A DNA stretch of 64,000 nucleotides from Rhodobacter sp. (lineage in GTDB: Bacteria > Pseudomonadota > Alphaproteobacteria > Rhodobacterales > Rhodobacteraceae). The stretch lies in NCBI GenBank assembly GCA_020637595.1, contig JACKKE010000009.1, positions 142,735-206,734 of the forward strand, written 5' to 3'. Both the position numbers and the translations under genes were made by a program. Position 1 is the first letter of the stretch; each line of letters opens with the position of its first letter. Of this stretch, positions 35,726-44,096 are shown one piece after another. The notes beneath the pieces are model-generated. The model was given only the letters and a program-made list of their open reading frames with translations, was not told the DNA's origin and did not search any database.

Positions 35726-37522
35726 TCATTCGTCGAACTTTGCGGCCCAGAACGATTTGGTCGTCAACTCACGGTAGCCGGACAGCCAGGAACTGCGCAG
35801 CTGGTCATATTGCGTGAGCAGCGTGACCATGTTGCGCAGCATTCTGATGCCCTGCCGGTAGGCGCGCAGCTTGGAATGCTGCACGGTAAAGGACTGCTCG
35901 CCGTCGCTCGAGATATAGGTGATCGAGGACGCGCCCCAGACCGGGTGCAGCTGGCCGCGCTGCCCGGCGTTCAGGACGATCCGATTGCCGAAAAGCCTGA
36001 AGAACGGCAGCAGATGACCGTTGAGCGAATATTTCAACAGCCAGTGCCGAAAACGGCTGCGATGGGGGTCGAAGCGGCGGCGCTCTTGCGGTTTCATGGC
36101 CTCGACCGGCGCCCAGCTCTCGGTCTTGCGAAGGGCGTTCAGGGAGGCCCGGCGCGCGGCCATGTCGGCGTTCTCGGCAAAGAACTGCGGACCTTTGAGG
36201 ACATCCTCGGCCGCCAGGTTCAGCGCCTCGAGTGTCTCATAGTGGCACTGGATCATGCTGCGCATGAAGAACCAGGCCATGACGCGGAACACCTCGAACC
36301 GGCCACGGTCCAGATAGGGCAGGACGATGTGGTGCACCATGTGCGACCGCATGTCGAGATAGAGAGTCGTCAGCGACTCTTTGTCGGCAAAATCGGCGTC
36401 CTGAAAGCACATCACCCCTGGCAGGGTGGTGATGTCCAGCTTGTTGGCGATGGAAAAGCTGATGTCGTCGCCGCGCACGAAGAACGGGAACGGCCAGTTG
36501 CGCACCCGTTCGATGGCAAAGGCGAAATACCACCAGCCGCCATAGAAATTCGCGGGCTTGGGCTTGCTGCCCTCGTGCTCCATCGCCAGGACCGACGGGA
36601 AATGGCGCAGGTCGAAGTTGTGCCATTGCGGGAAGCAGTGGCGATCAAAGACCGCGCCACTTTCCCAGACCTGCCAGCGGGCATCCGCCCGGGTCAGACC
36701 ACCGGAGACGGCGACGTCCAGGTTCTTGGTATAGGACAGGAACCACCAGGTGCGTTCGAGCGCCGGCATGTGGATCAGCGCGTCGTCATCCATGAACAGG
36801 CAGTGCGTCGAGCCCCGGCGCTGGGCCTCGAACAGGCCGCGGGCAAACCCGCCGGATCCCCCCAGGTTCTTGTTGACGATCGGCGTGACATGGTCCGAGG
36901 CGGCCAGGGACGCGCTGTTGCCGTTGTCGACGACGATCAGGTGCAGGTGCTCGGCGATGGGGCTGGTTTGCACGAAGGCCTCGAACCGCGCCACGCTGGC
37001 CGCGACCGCCTCTTCGCGTTTGAAGGTGGTGATCGCCAGCGACAGTGCCGGAGTGCGCCGGGGCTCGGCGGCGGTTTCCCAGGCGGCGCCGGTTACGATG
37101 GCGTCGTCAAGCGCGGTCAGGGTGAAGAACAGCACGCTCAGATCGGTGCGCTGCAGCATGGGTGTCAGGTCGATGCGCAGCGACCCGCTGTCGGGGATCA
37201 CCGCGATGTCCTCGTGGATCCGTTCCCAGGACAGGACTGGCGAGGTCTGAAACACGGTGATTTCGAACCGGCCGGCGCCGTCGATGCGCAGGCTGAGGTC
37301 GTCGAGCCCGCAGTGCTTGTTCCACTTGCGCAGATTGAAAAGGTTCGCCGCCGTGTCGAAGGCGATATGACCACCCTTGGTCAGTTCGATCTGACGCCGT
37401 GACGACGAGAACCCGGCCGGGCCTGACAGGCGAAAATAGATGTGCTGTTCCGTGGAAACGCCCAGCTCGGGCCAGAGCAGGCTTTGGATCGGATAGTGCC
37501 TGTCGGTCATGGTCTCGGTCAT
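35726..37522 (-). CDS. GlfT2-like family 2 galactofuranosyltransferase
   Basis: A 598-residue member of the same group as the 32717 gene. Domain order: a beta-sandwich N-terminal domain (~10-150), ITTFKREEAVAASV (~164), VVDNGNSASL, NLGGSGGFARGLFEAQ (~219), DDD (245-247), NFYGGWWYFAF (~325-335) and FVRGDDISFSI (348-358), then a helical C-terminal region (~400-590). The His base of GlfT2 is not obvious at the matching place, which reads CFQDADF. The N-terminal domain is typical of transferases that polymerise Galf on a lipid carrier. It lies upstream of glf, with 115 bases between them that probably contain a further promoter. Confidence 0.84.
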   Translation of the reverse strand: MTETMTDRHYPIQSLLWPELGVSTEQHIYFRLSGPAGFSSSRRQIELTKGGHIAFDTAANLFNLRKWNKHCGLDDLSLRIDGAGRFEITVFQTSPVLSWERIHEDIAVIPDSGSLRIDLTPMLQRTDLSVLFFTLTALDDAIVTGAAWETAAEPRRTPALSLAITTFKREEAVAASVARFEAFVQTSPIAEHLHLIVVDNGNSASLAASDHVTPIVNKNLGGSGGFARGLFEAQRRGSTHCLFMDDDALIHMPALERTWWFLSYTKNLDVAVSGGLTRADARWQVWESGAVFDRHCFPQWHNFDLRHFPSVLAMEHEGSKPKPANFYGGWWYFAFAIERVRNWPFPFFVRGDDISFSIANKLDITTLPGVMCFQDADFADKESLTTLYLDMRSHMVHHIVLPYLDRGRFEVFRVMAWFFMRSMIQCHYETLEALNLAAEDVLKGPQFFAENADMAARRASLNALRKTESWAPVEAMKPQERRRFDPHRSRFRHWLLKYSLNGHLLPFFRLFGNRIVLNAGQRGQLHPVWGASSITYISSDGEQSFTVQHSKLRAYRQGIRMLRNMVTLLTQYDQLRSSWLSGYRELTTKSFWAAKFDE

Positions 37523-37534
37523 CTCCGGTTTCGA

Positions 37535-38644
37535 TCAGGCGTGCTGCTGGGCGAGGAAATCACGCAACTCTTTCGACGGAAGCCGTTGCAGGCGGTCCGG
37601 CGTCAACTGGTCCAGGAACTGCTGCAGGGCCTCGGCCTCGGAACGGGGGTTGCACTGAGCCATCTTGTCGATGTCCGCAAAGAAGGCCTTGCGGCCGCTG
37701 ACCTGCGACAGCCAGGCGTGGATTGGTGCGAAATGCTCGACCAGCTTCTTGCGCGAGGCCTCGCCCAGGAACTCGACCTGCGATGTGCCAAACAACTCCA
37801 TGCCGCGGGTCAGCGCCGTCATGTGGCTGGCCAATTGCGCGGCCACGGGCTTTGGCAATTGCTTGTTCGCCTTGCGCAAGAGGATGATGACCGCCGGCTG
37901 GAACCCGACGTTGAGATGCTGCGCCGGCTGCAGTTTCGCCGGGCGCTTGATCTTGCTGTGCTTGAAGAAGTCGTCGATCGAGCCGCCTTCGGCCTTGACC
38001 TCGTCATAGGGGCGCAGGATCAGTTTGGCTTCGGGGATCAGCTGCGCCCAGGGCTCGATCACGCCCCGGTAGTCGACATGCAGCCAGTCGAGCTTCAGCC
38101 CGCGTTCGGGATCCGACAGCGGGGCAGGGGCCTGGCCAAAGCGCAGCTGTTGCCCGTGCCAGGACACCAGCTGTTCATCGGGGCGGCGCAGGGTGCACCA
38201 GACGGAGATGTCGCTGACGCTGCGCAGCGCCTTGGTGCGCAGCCGCGTGATCAGGTCCGGGGCGATCTTGCCGAAATGCGACATGACCTCCGAGCACAGG
38301 GTCGTCGTTTCGGGCTGCAACTCGCGGATCTGCAGTTCGATCGCGCGCATCATCTGGTTGGAATGCGGCAGCATCCGGTGATAGCCGGGCACCTTCCAGG
38401 CCGGCAGCGTATCGGCCAGCATGCGAAAGGCCAGCGCGTTGTGCGCCTCGCGGATGTTGATCGACAGCTCGTCGTCATCGTCACGGCCGCGCAGAGCCTT
38501 GGCGACCGCATTGGCGGCGCCCTCGTTCTCGACCCAGGGGTAGAGGGTGCCCGCCTTCAGCAGCTCATGGGAATTCTGCGCGAGAAAGGCCTGCAGCGAG
38601 GTGGTTCCGGTCTTGTGATGCCCGATGTGACAGATTGCTCGCAT
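37535..38644 (-). CDS. Putative sulfotransferase
   Basis: A 369-residue protein whose N-terminus, CHIGHHKTGTTSLQAFLAQN, matches the 5'-phosphosulfate-binding loop of PAPS-dependent sulfotransferases. A 3'-phosphate-like segment, VWCTLRRPDEQLVSWHGQQ, follows near residue 148. It is therefore expected to sulfate a hydroxyl of the glycan. The stop is 12 bases before the galactofuranosyltransferase start, so both are one operon. The paralogue at 38717 shares the HIGHHKTG(T/S)TS start but diverges quickly, so the pair is an old duplication. Confidence 0.75.
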   Translation of the reverse strand: MRAICHIGHHKTGTTSLQAFLAQNSHELLKAGTLYPWVENEGAANAVAKALRGRDDDDELSINIREAHNALAFRMLADTLPAWKVPGYHRMLPHSNQMMRAIELQIRELQPETTTLCSEVMSHFGKIAPDLITRLRTKALRSVSDISVWCTLRRPDEQLVSWHGQQLRFGQAPAPLSDPERGLKLDWLHVDYRGVIEPWAQLIPEAKLILRPYDEVKAEGGSIDDFFKHSKIKRPAKLQPAQHLNVGFQPAVIILLRKANKQLPKPVAAQLASHMTALTRGMELFGTSQVEFLGEASRKKLVEHFAPIHAWLSQVSGRKAFFADIDKMAQCNPRSEAEALQQFLDQLTPDRLQRLPSKELRDFLAQQHA

Positions 38645-38716
38645 AGTTCCTACTCGGTCAGTGTCAGCGGTCGCGGCGGCGGCTTCCGGTCCGCGGAAAG
38701 CGAAGCCGCCGCTGCT

Positions 38717-39871
38717 TTAGTTGGTTTTGCCCCGCGCTGCACCAGGGGCCTTGCGCGGTGCGGGTTTTTCGGCGCGCGCCTCGTGCAGCTCGGCAAGCCG
38801 GTGCGCGCGCAGATAGGCCGGCCAGGGTTCGTCGTTGTGATCCAGCATGCCGTCGATGATGTCCGCCAGAACCTCGATGCTGCGCAGGGCGGTCGCGTCG
38901 AAATGATCGCTTGGCTCGAACGATTGCGCTTCGGGCAGGGCCTCGTCCACCGCACGCTCCAGTTCGCTGGCCAGCAGCGGCTTGCGGTCAAAGAACCGGG
39001 CGTCCAGATCGCGGGCATCCGCCAGGTAGGTCGTGCGGATTCTCTCGGCCAGCGCCTTGTGCAGACGCACCTTGGTCCTGCGCACCCCCGGCAGGGTATT
39101 GGCGGCAAGCTTGAGCGACAGCTCCCACCCCATCGCGTGGCGCATCTGGCGATTGCGCTCCTGCATCCGTTGCTGGACGATGCGGGCAATCATCAGATCC
39201 TCGAGGCTCATCGACTCGTTGGCGCTCTGGTCTCCGACGACCGACACTCGGGTATCCGCGTCAAAACTTGCGGCCAGGAAGTCGTCGAGCACCGAGTTGT
39301 TGACCAGCTGTTCGCGAATCATCGGCCGCAGCACGAAGTGCTCGCCAAAGACCTTGCGCCAGGTCGACAGCGGCTTGGTGAAGAAGAACCGCTGCCGCCG
39401 CAGGCATTTGTCCAGGAATTCGTCAGGCGTGCCGTCGAAGAGCCCCAGCTTGACCTGTTCGGCATAGCTCGACAGGACGCGCGCGGCATGCGGACGGATG
39501 TAGCAAACCACGAGGTGATCCGAGACGTGCGGCAGCAGGAAACGCGACAGCGTTTTCTTCACTGCCCGCGGCGAGGCCCCCTCGAACTCCTCGCCTGACA
39601 GGACGGCATAGTCAAAGCTGTTGGTCTGCAGGGTTTCCGCCAGGGCGGGCAGGTTCGGCATTCCCGGCCCGCCGTTCAGGATCTTGCCGTCCTCGATAAA
39701 GGCATCGACGTGGCGGCGCAGATAGTTGTGCGCCATCTCCGCCGGATACAGGATCGTGCCGCCGTCGAGTCTGACCATGCCCGTCGCAAAGGCGTTCTGG
39801 ATCGAGGTCGAGCCGGTCTTGTGATGGCCGATATGGAGCACGAGTTTCCGGCGGGTATTGGCTGAGGGCAT
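38717..39871 (-). CDS. Putative sulfotransferase
   Basis: A 384-residue protein starting LVLHIGHHKTGSTSIQNAF (PAPS loop, ~residues 10-28), with VVCYIRPHAARVLSSYAEQV (~121-140) as the likely 3'-phosphate site (R-P-x-x-R-x-x-S-x-Y). The C-terminus is Lys/Arg/Ala-rich. It is the most upstream gene of the minus-strand run 39871 to 32717 and reads first from any promoter in the 435-base gap to its right. Together with the two other sulfotransferases it suggests several sulfation sites, or different acceptors, on the glycan. Confidence 0.75.
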   Translation of the reverse strand: MPSANTRRKLVLHIGHHKTGSTSIQNAFATGMVRLDGGTILYPAEMAHNYLRRHVDAFIEDGKILNGGPGMPNLPALAETLQTNSFDYAVLSGEEFEGASPRAVKKTLSRFLLPHVSDHLVVCYIRPHAARVLSSYAEQVKLGLFDGTPDEFLDKCLRRQRFFFTKPLSTWRKVFGEHFVLRPMIREQLVNNSVLDDFLAASFDADTRVSVVGDQSANESMSLEDLMIARIVQQRMQERNRQMRHAMGWELSLKLAANTLPGVRRTKVRLHKALAERIRTTYLADARDLDARFFDRKPLLASELERAVDEALPEAQSFEPSDHFDATALRSIEVLADIIDGMLDHNDEPWPAYLRAHRLAELHEARAEKPAPRKAPGAARGKTN

Positions 39872-40306
39872 GGGGGCAATCGGTCTGTCAGGAAGTGGGG
39901 AAATCGGCCGTGACGTGCAGGGTCTAAATCATCGTGGCACTCATCGCAGCGCGTCCTGGGTGCTCGCTGGCGGACCAAATATCCGCGCAGGTCCGGCTGG
40001 CGAGGAATGGTGCCATGAACACAGTTGAAACCGCTGTCCTGCCTGCATGTCTGTGGCGAATTTGTCAAGCAGCGCGCGGGATCCTGCGGGGCTGTCCGCC
40101 AGGTGATGCCGCGAACAGCGCCGGCAGATGACGTTGGGGGAAACCCAGGCGCCTGTGAATCATATCCATGTTTGCGCTGACGCGATCTCTTGGCTTTTCA
40201 ATTGAGCGACACTAGCATCCGGTCTACAAACCGTATTCGAGCCCGCATCAGACGGGCCGACACAACGATCAGGCAGCCTCGCTGCCATGCAACCGGAGAG
40301 GACCAC
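39872..40306. other. Divergent intergenic region between the glycan locus and livK
   Basis: No convincing gene was found in these 435 bases. The right end carries the livK promoter (separate entry) and an AT-rich patch. The left end should carry the promoter of the minus-strand sulfotransferase-transferase operon, which I could not place. A 65-codon open frame on the plus strand in the middle lacks a Shine-Dalgarno and any recognisable feature. Confidence 0.5.
40190..40218 (+). promoter_or_regulatory. Probable sigma70-type promoter of livK
   Basis: TTGGCT (40190-40195) and TAGCAT (40213-40218) are separated by exactly 17 bases, in the most AT-rich part of the gap and about 90 bases before the livK ATG. 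This gives a normal leader length. Confidence 0.45.
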
Positions 40307-41488
40307 ATGAAGAAATTTTTGCTTTCCACGGCGACCGTCGCTCTGCTGGCCGGGGCTGCGCAGGCTGACGACGTGCCGATCGGTATCATCCTCGGCTTTA
40401 CCGGCCCGATCGATTCGTTGACGCCGGCGATGGGCGACGCGGCCGAACTGGCGATGGCCGAGGTCAACGCTTCGGGCAACTTCGCGCTGGGCACGGTGGT
40501 GTCGGTGCGTGGTGATGACGGCTGTATCGATTCGGGTCTGGCGGTTGCGACGGCCGAACGTCTGGTGACCTCGGACGGCGTGCGCGGCATCGTCGGCGGC
40601 GACTGCTCGGGTGTGACCGGCGCCATGCTGCAGAACGTCGCGCGCCCGAACGGCGTCGTGATGATCTCGCCCTCGGCGACCTCTCCGGCGCTGTCGACCG
40701 CCGAGGACGACGGACTGTTCTTCCGCACCGCCCCGTCGGATGCCCGTCAGGGCCAGGTGGTCGCGGACATCCTGCGTGACCGCGGCGTCAACTCGATCGC
40801 CATCACCTATACCAACAACGACTACGGCGCGGGTCTCGCCGCTTCGATCGAAGCGGCCTTCGAGGCTGCCGGCGGCACCGTGACCCTGGTTGCGTCGCAC
40901 GAAGATGGCAAGGCCGACTATTCGGCCGAGGTCGGCGCGCTGGCCGCCGCGGGCGGCGAGGTTCTGGTCGTCGCCGGTTACCTGGACCAGGGCGGCCGCG
41001 GGATCATCCGCTCGGCCCTCGATCTGGGTGCCTTCGACACGTTCGAACTGCCCGACGGCATGGTCGGTGACACCCTGACCGAGGTGTTCGGCGACGAAAT
41101 CAACGGCACCTTCGGCCAGCATCCGGGCACTGACAGCCCGGGCGCCTCGCAGTTCGGTGAACTGGCGGCGGCCGCCGGCTTCGACGGCACCTCGGCCTTT
41201 GCGCCGGAATCCTATGACGCTGCCGCGCTGATCATGCTGGCGATGGCCGCTGCGGGCTCGACCGATCCGCAGGTCTACAAGGAACACGTGATGGACGTCG
41301 CCAACGCCCCGGGCGAAATGATCTATCCCGGCCAGCTGGGCCACGCGCTGGAAATCATCGCCGCCGGCGGCGACGTCGACTATGTCGGTGCCTCGGCGGT
41401 CGAGCTGATCGGTTCCGGTGAAAGCGCCGGCAACTACCGCGAGGTGGAAGTCGTCGACGGCGCCTTCCAGACCGTCCGCTACCGTTGA
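40307..41488 (+). CDS. livK: Branched-chain amino-acid/amide ABC transporter substrate-binding protein
   Basis: A 393-residue periplasmic protein. Residues 1-20 form a Sec signal peptide (KK, hydrophobic core, AQA cleavage site). The mature part begins DDVPIGIILGFTGPIDSLTP, followed by GIVGGDCSGVTGAMLQN, ISPSATSPALST and YTNNDYGAGLAASIEAAFEAAGG, the classic layout of the Leu/Ile/Val/amide binding family. The start at 40307 is preceded by GGAGAGG. It is followed by a hairpin and then livG, livF, livH and livM, making a full importer. The actual ligand could be amino acids, amides or urea; no residue settles this. Confidence 0.93.
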   Translation: MKKFLLSTATVALLAGAAQADDVPIGIILGFTGPIDSLTPAMGDAAELAMAEVNASGNFALGTVVSVRGDDGCIDSGLAVATAERLVTSDGVRGIVGGDCSGVTGAMLQNVARPNGVVMISPSATSPALSTAEDDGLFFRTAPSDARQGQVVADILRDRGVNSIAITYTNNDYGAGLAASIEAAFEAAGGTVTLVASHEDGKADYSAEVGALAAAGGEVLVVAGYLDQGGRGIIRSALDLGAFDTFELPDGMVGDTLTEVFGDEINGTFGQHPGTDSPGASQFGELAAAAGFDGTSAFAPESYDAAALIMLAMAAAGSTDPQVYKEHVMDVANAPGEMIYPGQLGHALEIIAAGGDVDYVGASAVELIGSGESAGNYREVEVVDGAFQTVRYR

Positions 41489-41512
41489 TCCGCTCCGTGA
41501 TCTGACAACAGG

Positions 41513-41539
41513 ACAGCCCGAGGCCTCGTCTCGGGCTGT
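41513..41539 (+). terminator. Hairpin between livK and livG
   Basis: ACAGCCCGAG (41513-41522) pairs with CTCGGGCTGT (41530-41539) around a 7-base loop, followed by TCTCTT. It lies 25 bases after the livK stop and 21 before livG. It probably lets livK be made in excess over the membrane components by partial termination or mRNA end protection. Confidence 0.7.
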
Positions 41540-41560
41540 TCTCTTGCAAGGGGTTTCTCC

Positions 41561-42352
41561 ATGATCCGTGTCGAGAACCTGCACAAGCACTTCGGCGGTT
41601 TCCATGCCGTCGACGGGGCGTCGCTGCAGATTACCGAAGGGTCGATCACCGGGCTGATCGGACCCAACGGTGCGGGTAAGACCACACTGTTCAACGTCAT
41701 TGCCGGGGTGCTCAAACCGACCTCCGGCCAGGTGTTCATGTCCGGCGAGGACATCACCGGCCTTGAACCGCACGAGCTGTTCCACAAGGGCCTGCTGCGC
41801 ACCTTCCAGATCGCGCATGAGTTCCATTCGATGACGGTGCGCGAAAACCTGATGATGGTGCCGCCGCGCCAGTCGGGCGAAACGCTGTGGTCGGCCTGGT
41901 TCCATCGCAAGTCCGTCGCACTGGAGGAGGAGGAAATCCGCCGCCGCGCCGACGAGGTGCTGGAATTCCTGACCATCGACCATATCGCCGACCAGAAGGC
42001 GGGGCAGATTTCCGGCGGCCAGAAGAAGCTGCTGGAACTGGGCCGGACGATGATGACCGACGCCAAGATCGTCTTTCTGGACGAGGTGGGCGCGGGGGTG
42101 AACCGGACGCTGCTGAACACCATCGCCGACGCCATCGTGCGCCTGAACAAAGAACGTGGCTATACCTTTGTCGTCATCGAGCACGACATGGATTTCATCG
42201 GCCGGATCTGCAACCCGGTGATCTGCATGGCCGAGGGCAAGGTTCTGGCCCAAGGCACGCTGGACGAGATCAAGGCCAACGAGGCGGTGATCGAGGCCTA
42301 TCTGGGCACCGGGTTGAAGAACAAGGTCAAGGCGGAGGTGGGGCATGTCTGA
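41561..42352 (+). CDS. livG: Branched-chain amino-acid ABC transporter ATPase
   Basis: A 263-residue cytoplasmic ATPase. Walker A is GPNGAGKTT (34-42), the signature reads ISGGQKKLLELGR, and Walker B is IVFLDEVGAGVN with the catalytic Glu; the Pro usual after DE is Val here. The switch His lies in VIEHDMDFIGRIC. The C-terminal LAQGTLDEIKANEAVIEAYLG is the LivG-specific tail. It overlaps livF by 8 bases, so the two ATPases are made together as a heterodimer driving LivH-LivM. Confidence 0.93.
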   Translation: MIRVENLHKHFGGFHAVDGASLQITEGSITGLIGPNGAGKTTLFNVIAGVLKPTSGQVFMSGEDITGLEPHELFHKGLLRTFQIAHEFHSMTVRENLMMVPPRQSGETLWSAWFHRKSVALEEEEIRRRADEVLEFLTIDHIADQKAGQISGGQKKLLELGRTMMTDAKIVFLDEVGAGVNRTLLNTIADAIVRLNKERGYTFVVIEHDMDFIGRICNPVICMAEGKVLAQGTLDEIKANEAVIEAYLGTGLKNKVKAEVGHV

Positions 42353-43082
42353 ACATCCCGTCAAACCCGATCCCGATGCCGTGCTGATCGGCGAGGCGAT
42401 GACCGGCGGCTATGGCTCGGGTGCGGATATCCTGCACAGCTGCACCATCGCCGTGGACAAGGGCGAGATCGCGGTGATCGTCGGCCCGAACGGCGCCGGC
42501 AAATCGACCGCGATGAAGGCCGTCTTTGGCATGCTGAAGCTGCGCGAGGGCCATGTCCGCCTGATGGGCGAGGACATCACCGGGCTGACGCCGCAGGCGC
42601 GGGTGGCCAAGGGGATGGGCTTTGTGCCGCAGACCAACAACATCTTCCCGTCGATGACGGTCGAAGAGAACCTGGAAATGGGCGCCTTCATCCGCAACGA
42701 CGACTATCGCGGCACGATGGAGCAGGTCTATGACCTGTTCCCGATCCTCAAGGACAAGCGCCGTCAGGCGGCGGGCGAACTCAGCGGCGGCCAGCGCCAG
42801 CAGGTGGCGGTGGGTCGCGCGCTGATGACCAAGCCGACGGTGCTGATGCTGGACGAGCCGACCGCCGGGGTCTCGCCCATCGTGATGGACGAACTCTTTG
42901 ACCGGATCATCGAGATCGCGCGCACCGGGATTTCCATCCTGATGGTCGAACAGAACGCCCGCCAGGCGCTGGAGATCGCGCACAAGGGTTATGTCCTGGT
43001 GCAGGGCGCCAACCGTTTCACCGACACCGGGCAGGCCCTGCTGGCCGACCCCGAGGTCCGTCGTTCGTTCCTGGGGGGCTGA
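42345..43082 (+). CDS. livF: Branched-chain amino-acid ABC transporter ATPase
   Basis: A 245-residue ATPase with Walker A GPNGAGKST (47-55), signature LSGGQRQQVAVGRAL, Walker B VLMLDEPTAGVSP and switch region MVEQNARQALEIAHKGYVL, which is the LivF hallmark (EQN in place of EHD). An N-terminal extension of about 12 residues precedes the first strand. Its ATG overlaps the livG stop, and livH follows after 3 bases. Confidence 0.93.
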   Translation: MSEHPVKPDPDAVLIGEAMTGGYGSGADILHSCTIAVDKGEIAVIVGPNGAGKSTAMKAVFGMLKLREGHVRLMGEDITGLTPQARVAKGMGFVPQTNNIFPSMTVEENLEMGAFIRNDDYRGTMEQVYDLFPILKDKRRQAAGELSGGQRQQVAVGRALMTKPTVLMLDEPTAGVSPIVMDELFDRIIEIARTGISILMVEQNARQALEIAHKGYVLVQGANRFTDTGQALLADPEVRRSFLGG

Positions 43083-43085
43083 GGC

Positions 43086-44096
43086 ATGGAGATCCTGAAC
43101 GCACTGGTCTTGCTGGCCAACTTCGTGCTGATCCCGGCGCTGTCCTATGGCAGTCAGCTGGCGCTGGGCGCCTTGGGGATCACGCTGATCTACGGCATCC
43201 TGCGGTTCTCGCATTTCGCGCATGGCGACATGATGGCCTTTGCGACGATGGCGGTGATCCTGTTCACCTGGTGGCTGCAGTCGATGGGCGTGTCGATCGA
43301 CCCGTTGCCGACCGCGCTGCTGGCGCTGCCGGTGGGGATCGTCGTCACCGCGCTGGCGTTGCTGGGCACAGACCGGGTGGTCTATCGCTTCTACCGACGG
43401 GTCAAGGCCGCGCCGATCGTCGTGGTGATGGCGTCCCTGGGCGTGATGTTCGTGTTCAACGGCGTCGTGCGCTTCATCATCGGCCCGGACGACCAGAACT
43501 TTGCCGATGGCGCGCGGTTCCTGTTCACGGTGCGCGATTTCCGCACCGCGACCGGCCTCGATGAGGGGATGGGCCTGCGCTATAGTCAGGTGATCACCGT
43601 GGTGGTGACGCTGGCGGTGGTGGCGGCGCTGTTCTGGTTCCTCAACCGCACCCGCACCGGCAAGTCGATGCGGGCCTTTTCCGACAACGAGGATCTGGCG
43701 CTCCTTTCGGGCATCAACCCCGAGCGGGTGGTGACCGTCACCTGGATCATCGTCGCCGTGCTGGTGACCATCGCCGGCACGCTCTATGGCATCGACAAGA
43801 GCTTCAAACCCTTCACCTATTTCCAGCTCTTGCTGCCGATGTTCGCGGCGGCAATCCTGGGGGGGCTGGGCAACCCGCTGGGGGCGGTCGCTGGGGGCTT
43901 TGTCATCGCGCTTTCCGAGGTCGGCGTCACCTATGCCTTCCGCAAGTTCCTGCAATACCTGCTGCCCGAAAGCCTCGAACCCGACTCGCTGATGCAACTG
44001 CTGTCCACGGACTACAAGTTCGCGGTCTCGTTCGTGCTGCTGGTGCTGGTGCTGCTGTTCCGCCCGACCGGGCTCTTCAAGGGGCAATCGCTATGA
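43086..44096 (+). CDS. livH: Branched-chain amino-acid ABC transporter permease
   Basis: A 336-residue inner-membrane permease with about eight hydrophobic segments. The N-terminal GSQLALGALGITLIYGILRFSHFAHGDMMAF is the LivH start of transmembrane 2 with the AHG(D/E) motif. The cytoplasmic coupling region is RTRTGKSMRAFSDNEDLALLSGINPERV, and LPMFAAAILGGLGNPLGAVAGGF follows. It forms the channel with LivM. Its stop overlaps the livM ATG by 4 bases. Confidence 0.92.
   Translation: MEILNALVLLANFVLIPALSYGSQLALGALGITLIYGILRFSHFAHGDMMAFATMAVILFTWWLQSMGVSIDPLPTALLALPVGIVVTALALLGTDRVVYRFYRRVKAAPIVVVMASLGVMFVFNGVVRFIIGPDDQNFADGARFLFTVRDFRTATGLDEGMGLRYSQVITVVVTLAVVAALFWFLNRTRTGKSMRAFSDNEDLALLSGINPERVVTVTWIIVAVLVTIAGTLYGIDKSFKPFTYFQLLLPMFAAAILGGLGNPLGAVAGGFVIALSEVGVTYAFRKFLQYLLPESLEPDSLMQLLSTDYKFAVSFVLLVLVLLFRPTGLFKGQSL

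Noticed and set aside
39934..40131. A 65-codon plus-strand open frame in the gap before livK
   Set aside because: No ribosome binding site, no hydrophobic or domain features, Cys/Arg-rich random character.
40160..42364. A 734-codon open frame on the minus strand
   Set aside because: Antisense to livK and livG, both with clear family motifs; no motifs of its own.
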